The position numbers and the translations under genes are program-made. Below the pieces are notes generated by a model, which was not told the origin of the DNA, did not search any database, and saw only the letters and a list, made by a program, of their open reading frames with translations. Below are positions 1 to 7,000 of a DNA stretch of 12,066 nucleotides, piece by piece (the stretch's first letter is position 1; every line of letters begins with the position of its first letter). Source of the stretch: Anaerolineales bacterium (lineage in GTDB: Bacteria; Chloroflexota; Anaerolineae; Anaerolineales; E44-bin32); the NCBI GenBank assembly GCA_030608865.1, contig JAUWDI010000010.1, positions 1 through 12,066 on the forward strand, in the 5' to 3' direction.

Positions 1-17
1 GGCTCCTCTGGCGCATG

Positions 18-26
18 TGATAAAAT
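18..26 (+). promoter_or_regulatory. Candidate extended -10 promoter for tRNA-Gln
   Basis: The sequence TGATAAAAT has the form TG-n-TAAAAT, an extended -10 element with five of six bases of the consensus hexamer. Transcription would start near position 33, about 23 bases before the tRNA. The -35 region would lie at or beyond the window's left edge and cannot be judged. This is motif matching only. Confidence 0.4.
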
Positions 27-34
27 TCGTGACA

Positions 35-50
35 CCCGCCTCGAAGCGGG
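35..50 (+). other. Small hairpin in the tRNA-Gln 5' leader
   Basis: CCCGC (35-39) and GCGGG (46-50) form a perfect 5-bp GC-rich stem around a 6-base loop, ending five bases before the first tRNA base. If the promoter at 18-26 is used, the hairpin sits at the 5' end of the precursor removed by RNase P. It could also be the end of an upstream element cut off by the window. No function can be assigned. Confidence 0.3.
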
Positions 51-55
51 AATAG

Positions 56-129
56 TGGGGCGTAGTGTAACGGCAGCACACCGGACTTTGAATCCGAGGA
101 TCCAGGTTCGAATCCTGGCGCCCCAGCCA
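56..129 (+). tRNA. tRNA-Gln, anticodon UUG
   Basis: A full cloverleaf can be drawn. The acceptor stem TGGGGCG (56-62) pairs with CGCCCCA (119-125) over seven bases, the discriminator is G126, and CCA (127-129) is encoded. The anticodon loop CTTTGAA (86-92) gives anticodon TTG, reading CAA and CAG glutamine codons. The anticodon stem is 81-85 with 93-97 and has one C-A mismatch at its outer pair. The T arm carries GGTTCGAATCC, matching the GTTCGAATC T-loop signature. The weak first pair, U-A, is typical of bacterial glutamine tRNAs. The gene lies upstream of glmU on the same strand with no clear terminator between them. Confidence 0.95.
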
Positions 130-133
130 GAGA

Positions 134-162
134 TTGACAAAAGAAATTGAACCCAGTAGAAG
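134..162 (+). promoter_or_regulatory. Possible glmU operon promoter
   Basis: A perfect -35 hexamer TTGACA lies at 134-139. At 17 bp spacing the best -10 is TAGAAG (157-162), only four of six bases of the consensus. The start would then be near 170, leaving a leader of about 110 bases before glmU. Read-through from the tRNA promoter is the alternative, since no terminator separates the two genes. Confidence 0.25.
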
Positions 163-164
163 AT

Positions 165-248
165 GACGACCCCCCATTAGAGAGATCTCACTTGATAAAT
201 GTATTTTCATTGGATCGCCTGTTGAGCGCTCGAAGCTGGACGGTCGTC
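165..248 (+). other. Inverted repeats in the glmU leader
   Basis: The 150 bp between tRNA-Gln and glmU hold three inverted repeats. GACGACC (165-171) is complementary to GGTCGTC (242-248), which could close a long-range stem just above the ribosome binding site. Inside it lie two perfect 8-bp palindromes of the same form, GAGATCTC (182-189) and GAGCGCTC (224-231), 42 bp apart. These could be operator half-sites or RNA structure. No known riboswitch or ribozyme is recognised, and chance cannot be excluded for sites this short. Confidence 0.3.
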
Positions 249-279
249 TTCGCATCCAGAAATCCAGGAGGAGAGAATT

Positions 280-1632
280 ATGAAGTGTGAGGCAGTACTT
301 CTGGCTGCTGGTCTGGGCACTCGAATGAAATCACGACTTCCAAAAGTTCTCCATCCACTTGCCGGCGTTCCCATGGTTGATTGGTCAATCGAGGCTTGCA
401 GCCAGGCAACCAAGCGGAAGCCTTACCTGGTTGTCGGCCCTGCGAGTGAAGAAGTGCAGCGCCAGGCTGAGGGAAAATGCATCTTCATTGAGCAAACAGA
501 GCGTCTTGGGACGGGTCATGCGGTCATGCAAGTGCGAGAGTCCCTGGAGGGAAAGGCTGATTTGATCCTGGTTGCGCATGCGGATTTGCCGCTGCTTCGG
601 TCGGATACCTTCGAACGCATCATCACCTGTCAGAATGAGAACCCCGGTCCGCTCACGATCCTGACGGCTGAAGTGCAGGAATCGCGTGGTTTCGGGCGGG
701 TTAAGCGCGATGCATCGGGGATGATACAGGGGATCATTGAGGAGCTTCATGCGACGCCAGATGAGCGCGCAATCCGTGAATTGAATGTTGGGGCCTATGT
801 TTTCCGCGCCGATTGGTTGTGGGCAAACATCCCCGAGCTTCCGCTATCACCGAAGGGCGAATATTACCTCACGGATATGGTCTCTCTCGCTGTCGAGCAG
901 GACCTAAAAGTTGAGAGTGTCAGCGTTTCAAGTCTAGACGAGGTTATCGGAATAAACACCCGCGCACATCTAGCGGAGGCCGAACACGCCATGCGCATGC
1001 GAATTAACCGCAAATGGATGGAAGAAGGCGTGACGATTATCGATCCGGCGACGACGTATATCGGTCTTGGTGTGCAGATCGGACAGGATACCGTTATCCA
1101 CCCCAACACGCATTTCGAAGGCGTCACAAGCATCGGTGAGGACTGTCGTATCGGACCAAATAGCATAATCCGCAATTCAGTTGTAGGGGACAGATCGCAA
1201 ATCGAAGCTTCGGTTGTTGAGGGGGCGACTATTGAAGAAGAAGTTGAAATCGGACCATTCGCTCATCTGCGCGAAGGCGCACACCTATGCCGTGGTGTGC
1301 ACATGGGGAATTTCGGCGAGGTGAAAAACAGTCGGCTTGAGGCTGGGGTTAAGCTGGGACATTTCTCTTACATCGGTGATGCGCACATTGGCGAAAACAC
1401 CAACATTGGAGCGGGTACGATCACCTGCAACTACGATGGCAAAAAGAAAAATCATACAGAGATTGGAGCCGACGTCTTCATCGGCAGCGACACGATGCTC
1501 GTCGCTCCACTGAAAATCGGACGCGGGGCACGCACAGGCGCTGGTTCTGTTGTGACGAAGGATGTTCCAGATTGGAGCCTGGCCGCGGGTGTTCCCGCCC
1601 GCGTAATTAGAAAATTGGACAACGATGATTAA
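280..1632 (+). CDS. glmU: Bifunctional UDP-GlcNAc pyrophosphorylase / GlcN-1-P acetyltransferase GlmU
   Basis: GlmU is a cytoplasmic enzyme making UDP-GlcNAc, the precursor of peptidoglycan. Its C-terminal half acetylates glucosamine-1-phosphate using acetyl-CoA and its N-terminal half adds UMP from UTP. The protein has 450 residues, against 456 in E. coli. The nucleotidyltransferase signature LAAGLGTRM is at residues 8-16 with Lys22, followed by QTERLGTGHA (72-81), metal-binding Asp102 and Asn226, and Glu154 and Asn169 at the same numbers as in E. coli. The left-handed beta-helix starts near residue 250 and shows hexapeptide repeats. Arg331, Lys349 and His361 (in GHFSYIGD) match the acetyltransferase residues Arg333, Lys351 and catalytic His363, and NIGAGT is at 375-380. 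AGGAGG (266-271) lies 8 bases before the ATG. The 3' end overlaps the next gene by 8 bp, so the two are probably co-translated. Confidence 0.97.
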   Translation: MKCEAVLLAAGLGTRMKSRLPKVLHPLAGVPMVDWSIEACSQATKRKPYLVVGPASEEVQRQAEGKCIFIEQTERLGTGHAVMQVRESLEGKADLILVAHADLPLLRSDTFERIITCQNENPGPLTILTAEVQESRGFGRVKRDASGMIQGIIEELHATPDERAIRELNVGAYVFRADWLWANIPELPLSPKGEYYLTDMVSLAVEQDLKVESVSVSSLDEVIGINTRAHLAEAEHAMRMRINRKWMEEGVTIIDPATTYIGLGVQIGQDTVIHPNTHFEGVTSIGEDCRIGPNSIIRNSVVGDRSQIEASVVEGATIEEEVEIGPFAHLREGAHLCRGVHMGNFGEVKNSRLEAGVKLGHFSYIGDAHIGENTNIGAGTITCNYDGKKKNHTEIGADVFIGSDTMLVAPLKIGRGARTGAGSVVTKDVPDWSLAAGVPARVIRKLDNDD

Positions 1633-2935
1633 TTTAGGTTACGGTCTTCTCGGTCTTGCAGTGGTGCTGATCCTGGATGTCTTTCTGGCGTCAGCTCGTA
1701 GTGCTTTTGTAAACAGCCGCCTCTCGCAGCTTAAAACTTATGAAGAGGAAGGGTTGCCGCGAGCGGGTTTGGCTGCTCGGGTCCTTTCCGAGGCACATCG
1801 CTTGATCCTGGCAATGCGCATCGCGCTTACCTTTACTCGGATTCTCGTGATTGGTGTGGCATTGATCACCTTCCTGCCGGTCCAGTTCGAGAGCCCCATT
1901 TCCGGGATTGGCATTATCGCCGCTATTCTCGTGGGCACCGGTCTCTTGATAGGGTTGCTTGAATTCCTTGCGGAGAGCGTTGTTCTGCGCGACCCGGAGC
2001 GGTGGGCGGTACGTCTAGCGCCACTTGCTGCCGGAACGGTTTTCCTGTTCGCGCCCATTGGTTGGCTGCTCTTCCATTTGGGGAGCAGTGCCTCCAACCG
2101 CAGTGGAGACCGCCCTTTCCCTTTAATTACTGAAGAAGAGATTATGACGATGGTCGATGCCGGTGAAGAGGAGGGAGTGATAGAGGAAGAAGAGAAAGCG
2201 ATGATTTACTCCATCTTTCAACTCGACAACACCCTGGCACGCGAAGTCATGGTTCCACGCATCGACATCATCGCATTTGAGGAAAATACAAGCTTGAAGG
2301 AAGCCACGGAGATATTCCTGAGCACCGGTCATTCGCGCGCCCCGGTTTTCCATGATTCGATTGATAATATCGTCGGATTACTCTATATCAAGGATTTGCT
2401 CGCTTCCTGGCAGCGGGGAGAGCTGGAGAAAGGAATCTCTGATCTCCTACGTGAACCCTATTTCGTCCCTGAAGCGAAGGTGCTCGATGATCTGCTGGCA
2501 GAGATGCAAGCGAAGCGCGTGCATATCGCGGTCGTCGTTGATGAGTACGGTGGCACAGCTGGGCTTGTCACCATCGAGGATGTCGTCGAGGAGATCGTCG
2601 GTGAAATCCTTGACGAATATGATTTTACAGAAGAACTTGCCTATGAGCAGATAGGGGAAGGGGTTTTCACATTCAGTGGAGGGATTGACATCGATGATGT
2701 GAATCAAATCACCGGCGTCCGCGTGCCCAAGGATACCAGCGAAACACTTGGCGGCTTGATCTACAGCGAGTTGGGCAAGGTGCCTGTCGTGGGAGAAACT
2801 GTGGACGTTGGGGGCCTTCATCTTGTCGTTGAGCAGGTCGTTGGGCGACGGATCCGGAAAATCCGGGCAAGTGTAATAGAAAGTGGTGAAACGGAGTCGG
2901 AAGAAAATGGAAATCACGCAAGAAGAAAAAGCTGA
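1625..2935 (+). CDS. CNNM / CBS-pair / CorC_HlyC domain membrane protein
   Basis: A 436-residue inner-membrane protein of the CorC/HlyC ("hemolysin C-like") family, whose characterised members take part in Mg2+ transport or resistance. Four hydrophobic segments (about 4-24, 61-85, 93-117, 129-152) form the CNNM domain. An acidic helix (169-192) leads to a CBS pair (about 205-325), with REVMVPR at 206-212, HSRAPVF at 236-242, VDEYGGTAGLVT at 305-316 and IEDVVEEIVGEI at 317-328. A CorC_HlyC domain (about 345-412) follows, with the typical TLGGLIY (374-380), and the tail is charged. The CNNM part is diverged: the usual A-E-x-A of helix 1 reads ARSA (24-27), and the usual G-E-x-x-P-K reads AESVVL (116-121). 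Ion handling is therefore uncertain. It overlaps glmU by 8 bp and cdd by 29 bp, consistent with one operon. No separate strong ribosome binding site is seen, which fits translational coupling. Confidence 0.9.
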   Translation: MINLGYGLLGLAVVLILDVFLASARSAFVNSRLSQLKTYEEEGLPRAGLAARVLSEAHRLILAMRIALTFTRILVIGVALITFLPVQFESPISGIGIIAAILVGTGLLIGLLEFLAESVVLRDPERWAVRLAPLAAGTVFLFAPIGWLLFHLGSSASNRSGDRPFPLITEEEIMTMVDAGEEEGVIEEEEKAMIYSIFQLDNTLAREVMVPRIDIIAFEENTSLKEATEIFLSTGHSRAPVFHDSIDNIVGLLYIKDLLASWQRGELEKGISDLLREPYFVPEAKVLDDLLAEMQAKRVHIAVVVDEYGGTAGLVTIEDVVEEIVGEILDEYDFTEELAYEQIGEGVFTFSGGIDIDDVNQITGVRVPKDTSETLGGLIYSELGKVPVVGETVDVGGLHLVVEQVVGRRIRKIRASVIESGETESEENGNHARRKS

Positions 2936-3317
2936 ATTGATACAGAGAGCCTTGGAAGCTCGGCAGTACGTCTATGCGCCATATTCAAATTACGCGGTAG
3001 GTGCTGCGCTTCTCACGGAGTCGGGGGATATCTTCCATGGGGTAAATGTCGAGAATGCATCCTATCCCCTTAGTATGTGTGCTGAACGAAATGCGGTGTT
3101 CAAAGCCGTTTCGCGTGGTCATAAGAAATTCAAGGCCATTGTTGTGGCGACGGAAAACGGCGGATCTCCCTGTGGAGCTTGCCGTCAGGTGCTATCGGAG
3201 TTCGGGCTACATACGCTGGTTTTAACCGTGAATGGAGAAGGCCAACCGACGCTTGAGACGACGGCTGGTGATTTGCTGCCGGCTGCTTTCCGCCCGCAGG
3301 ATCTGCCGATGGAGTAG
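2907..3317 (+). CDS. cdd: Cytidine deaminase
   Basis: This cytoplasmic zinc enzyme converts cytidine and deoxycytidine to uridine and deoxyuridine in pyrimidine salvage. The ATG at 2907 gives 136 residues, the usual size of the small homotetrameric form. The zinc and catalytic residues are complete: Cys58 and Glu60 in MCAERNA (57-63), and Cys89 and Cys92 in PCGACRQ (88-94). The substrate motif VNVENASYP (46-54) is also present. A longer reading from GTG at 2883 would add eight basic residues unlike the family N-terminus. GGAG (2893-2896) lies 10 bases before the ATG and supports the chosen start. The gene begins 29 bp inside the upstream CorC-type gene and is followed by a terminator, so it ends the operon. 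In Bacillus and relatives cdd lies just upstream of era and recO. Confidence 0.95.
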   Translation: MEITQEEKAELIQRALEARQYVYAPYSNYAVGAALLTESGDIFHGVNVENASYPLSMCAERNAVFKAVSRGHKKFKAIVVATENGGSPCGACRQVLSEFGLHTLVLTVNGEGQPTLETTAGDLLPAAFRPQDLPME

Positions 3318-3351
3318 GTAAAACTACTGCTGGATTGATGTTGAAATAACC

Positions 3352-3388
3352 GCAGACGCATTCAGATGCGCCTGCAGTTTTATTATTT
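3352..3388 (+). terminator. Rho-independent terminator after cdd
   Basis: GCAGACGCAT (3352-3361) pairs with ATGCGCCTGC (3366-3375) around the tetraloop TCAG, nine pairs with one A-C mismatch. It is followed by TTTT (3378-3381) and an AT-rich tail to 3388. It lies 34 bp after the cdd stop and 42 bp beyond the stop of the convergent lipoprotein gene. It may also help stop transcription from the other side, although the T tract on that strand is poor. Confidence 0.75.
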
Positions 3389-3430
3389 GAGAGTCTGCGG
3401 CGAACGGCTAGTGCGATGATATCAATGGTG

Positions 3431-3937
3431 TCAGGGAGCGATTTCGTTATCTTCGTCGAAGAGTTGGACTTCGCCGGTTGTCATATTGACGAGCGCTGCT
3501 TGGCCGCCGAAGCCATGCTCCATATCATGACCTCGGACGACAACCATATCCATGCCCTCAGGGATCTGAATAGTCGCTGACCGAGTGAAGGGTGCTGTGC
3601 CATGGCCATGTGCGAGGATTCGTTCACCGAGTACGATTCCATCGAGATCTTCGACCTGCCAGCTGTCCGCAAAGGAAGGCGACTCGCCATCGTCATCATG
3701 GAGAAGCGTCACGTCAAACCGGACGTTGAATTCGTCTAATTTTTCAAAGCGGACATCGAGCACATTCGCTTCCTGGAGATCAAGGTCGCGTGTGGTCTGG
3801 GCGGGTGCTTCGCTGTATGTTGAACTGGGGATGACCGGGATTTCAATGTCAGCCGGGATCGGCGTCTCGTTCATAAGCGTACATGAACTAAGCACAACCC
3901 CTAGGAGCAGGATCCGAATCCAGTAAAAAATCTCCAT
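3431..3937 (-). CDS. Small lipoprotein of unknown function
   Basis: The family is not recognised. The protein has 168 residues. A short signal peptide (residues 1-18, hydrophobic core about 6-16) ends in the lipobox LSSC, with Cys19 as the probable lipidated residue, so it should be anchored on the outer side of the membrane. Residues 20-50 are rich in Pro, Thr and Ser and look like a flexible tether. The remainder (about 51-168) is predicted mostly beta and is acidic. Histidines cluster with acidic residues: HDDD (80-83), HGH (110-112) and HDMEH (137-141), followed by GFGG. These could bind a divalent metal, but this is inference. The start is set by the signal peptide, and the ribosome binding site is weak. 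The gene is convergent with cdd and divergent from the fusion transporter. Confidence 0.75.
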   Translation of the reverse strand: MEIFYWIRILLLGVVLSSCTLMNETPIPADIEIPVIPSSTYSEAPAQTTRDLDLQEANVLDVRFEKLDEFNVRFDVTLLHDDDGESPSFADSWQVEDLDGIVLGERILAHGHGTAPFTRSATIQIPEGMDMVVVRGHDMEHGFGGQAALVNMTTGEVQLFDEDNEIAP

Positions 3938-3940
3938 TCC

Positions 3941-3955
3941 AGGTCACCCGGACCT
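3941..3955 (-). other. Inverted repeat just upstream of the lipoprotein start
   Basis: AGGTC (3941-3945) and GACCT (3951-3955) are exact inverted repeats with a 5-base spacer, four bases from the lipoprotein ATG. In the minus-strand transcript this would be a hairpin covering the region where a ribosome binding site should be, with GGGT in its loop. It might be an operator or a translation-limiting hairpin. The arms are short and the match could be chance. Confidence 0.25.
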
Positions 3956-3994
3956 ATTGGTTCTTGTTTACTAGGTATGCCAAAATCCGTGCGA

Positions 3995-4010
3995 TAGAAT
4001 AGAATAGATT
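3995..4010 (+). promoter_or_regulatory. Possible -10 region for the fusion transporter gene
   Basis: TAGAAT (3995-4000) is a five-of-six match to the -10 consensus, and the pentamer TAGAA is repeated at once, giving TAGAATAGAATAGATT. Three overlapping -10-like registers are thus available (3995, 4000, 4005), 31 to 36 bp before the ATG. No good -35 hexamer stands at 16-18 bp from any of them. The 93-bp divergent spacer must hold promoters for both this gene and the lipoprotein gene. Confidence 0.3.
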
Positions 4011-4030
4011 GTAACACCGGGAGGGGATGA

Positions 4031-7000
4031 ATGACCTCAGAATCTGATTCAGCAACACAGGCATCGGTCCGCTATAGCCGGGTATTGACAGTACGGCATG
4101 CAGTTGTTATCGGCGCAACGATCACGGTTGGTTTGGGCGTGTTTGCGATCCTCGGTCTACTTAATCAAAGCGCCGGTGGCGAATCGCTCGTTAACACGTA
4201 CCTGTTGGCAGCCGTTATCGCAATCCCCCTGATCTTAACGCTGAGTGAACGACTTGGCGTGATCCCCGGGAATTACGGCATCTACAACATCGCGCGTGCA
4301 GAGCACAATATCGACGTTGCCTACGCGACTGGCTGGCTTTTGATAGGAGGCTATATCGCCCTGGCTGCCATCCTCAGCTGGGGTGCAGCCTTACATGTCG
4401 ACATTCTTCTACAATTGTTTTTCCCGCTCCCAATCGAGATTGGTTGGATCGGCGGCGGTGTATTGTTACTGGTTGGGGTTATAAGGGTCATCGGAAGAGG
4501 TGCGACGTGGCGTACCCGCGCGGCCATTGTTTTGATCAGCTGTCTGATCCTCCTTGGGATTTCATTACGGAATTTCGCCTTGACGACCGAGATCGAAGAA
4601 GCAGGCGTTCAATTCTTCGATAGCTTGGGGAGGATGGAATTACTCGCGCTAATTGCAAGCACTTACTGGGGATTGGCCTTTATCGTTTCAGACCGAGATC
4701 AGATCAAGCGACCCACCCGTGCTATCCTTCCCTCGCTTGTGTTAACCATTCTCCTCGGGGCTGTCCTTGGTGCGATTGGCGCAGCATCCATTCATAATTT
4801 TCCTAGCCCTTTGAATGACAGCTATACACCCCTCATTCATATACCGGCTGGTTTTGGCATCATCCCGGATGCGGTCATCCAGGTCAGCTATGCTGTGATT
4901 GGGATCGCCATCCTCACCATTGCCCTGCGCCAAGCCTTGAGCTACTCCGAACGTCAGGTTAGGGCTATGATTCGCGATGGTTTCTTTCCTGAAGTATTGC
5001 AGACCCGAAGGGCTTCCATTGGTGGTGTCCCGGTCGAGTATGCGCTAATCCTACTGCTGGCATTGGTCTCTGTGCTCTTCATCTCTCCCCTGATCATCAC
5101 CGGATTGGCGGCTATGATGTTTCTGTGGTCGTCAGCAGCCATCCATCTCCCTGATATCTTCAGAAAAGCCCCTAATCTTCCTGAGAACCGCCGCCCGAAG
5201 CTGCCTTTCCATCCGCTGTTCCCCGGATTGACGGTCGCCATTGGACTATTTATCCCGACGGGCCTTGGAATTGAGACTTGGTTGGGTGGGATCGGCTGGG
5301 CGCTTGTAGGTCTTGCGCTTTACTTTCTACATGCTCGACGCCATGGAATTGAGGTTCGCCGCCAATTAATCGTTGTCGCTGGGTCGGAGGAAGAGGAACT
5401 TACTGACAAAGCATGTGTCATGATTTGTGTATCTGATGTGGAGGAATTGCCAGATCTCCTACACACAGGTCGTGTCCTTGCGCTCGGCGACCACGAAGAG
5501 ATACCGAAGATCAAAGTTCTCAAAACGGTTATGCATTCCGAACGGTCTACGGATCGTAAACGCCGACAGGTTGCTCAGGAAGCATGGCGTGAGCTCAACG
5601 CAGCGGTTGAGTCGATTGGTGTATCAGACGTTGAAGTCGAGTCCCTCGTTCGTCTGGCGACGGTTGAAAGTGATGGCATTCTCGAGGCGATCACCGAGGA
5701 GCACGCAAATTTCCTTTTGATGGGAATGGATATAGAAGACCTTCACCAGCACGTTCGACCCGATTCCATCATCAACACCATCTTTAAAAATGCGGTGTGT
5801 GATGTTGGAGTCTTGTTGGGGGAATTCCCTTCCTCGATCGATCAGGCTGTGGTGGCTACTTCAGGCGGACCACACGCCCCCCTGGCGCTCGAATTAGCGG
5901 ATGCGCTGCTGGGCGAGAATGACGGAAGGCTTGAGCTGATCTATACCGTACCCGGTGATATATCCGAGGAAGATAGGATCCTGGGGGAGGAGAGAATTGC
6001 GGCGACGATTGCTTCCAGTGAAATCACTGCGGATCTACACACACGAATCGTTTCTGCGCCATCGGTACGAGATGGAATTGTGTGGGAAGCCCGTGAAGCC
6101 GACCTGCTGGTTATTGGAACATCCCGGGAGGGTATTTTTGAGCGTTCCTTTTTTGGCGGATTGCCCTTTCAAGTAGCACGATTGACAGAGACACCGACGT
6201 TCTTTGTACGCGGCATCGAGACACCCAGATTCCGACTGCTTCAACATATCTGGGGTCTTCTGACGGATTTTCTTCCCACGCTAACACCCAGGCAGCATGA
6301 TGACGTCATTGAGGACATGCGCTCGGCCGCCATTCCAACGGTGGATTATTACGTTCTGTTGGTATTGGCAGCGGCCATAGCCAGCGTGGGATTGCTGCAG
6401 AACAGTACAGCTGTGATTATCGGGGCCATGCTCGTCGCCCCTCTCATGAACCCCATCCTGGCGATGGCCATGGGTATGGTCATCGGAGATCTGCGCACGT
6501 TGAGTGTGGGGACGGAGGCGGTCATCAAAGGAGCCACCCTGGCTATACTGGTGGCGGTTTTAATGGTGGTCATCTCACCGATCGATGAACCTACGAGTGA
6601 GATCCTATCGCGAACACAACCTAATATCCTCGACCTGCTTGTGGCCCTGTTCTCGGGATTGGCGGCAGGATATTCCGTTTCCCGGAAGGAAGTATCTGGA
6701 GCACTCCCCGGGGTGGCAATTGCTGCTGCGTTGGTCCCGCCCCTATCCGTGGTTGGATATGGTGTCGCGATCGCCAACTTCGAGGTCGCCTTCGGCGCGC
6801 TGCTGCTCTTCATCACCAACCTCATCGCCATTATTCTAGCTGCTGCGGTGATCTTTCTTGCGCTCGATTTTCAACCCGCCCGTATGGCTATGGGGGAACT
6901 ACGTAAGAATTTGCGTCTCACTCTCTTTTCTCTCCTTGGCATTTCTGCCATCCTACTTGTAATTACAGCAATTACGGTACGACAAGCGAATATGCAGAAT

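Noticed and set aside
130..279. glmS-type ribozyme or known riboswitch in the glmU leader
   Set aside because: No conserved ribozyme or riboswitch core is recognised, and that ribozyme class is tied to glmS, which is not here.
2447..2917. Minus-strand open frame of 156 codons opposite the CBS domains
   Set aside because: The CBS and CorC_HlyC motifs on the + strand are unambiguous, so this is a shadow frame.
2883..3317. Longer cdd reading from GTG at 2883
   Set aside because: It would add eight basic residues not typical of the family, and the ATG at 2907 has GGAG ten bases upstream.
6349..6831. Minus-strand open frame of 160 codons inside the DUF389 region
   Set aside because: The opposite strand encodes clear DUF389 signature helices. 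The antisense product has low complexity (Ala, Thr, Ile, Met) and no ribosome binding site that stands out.
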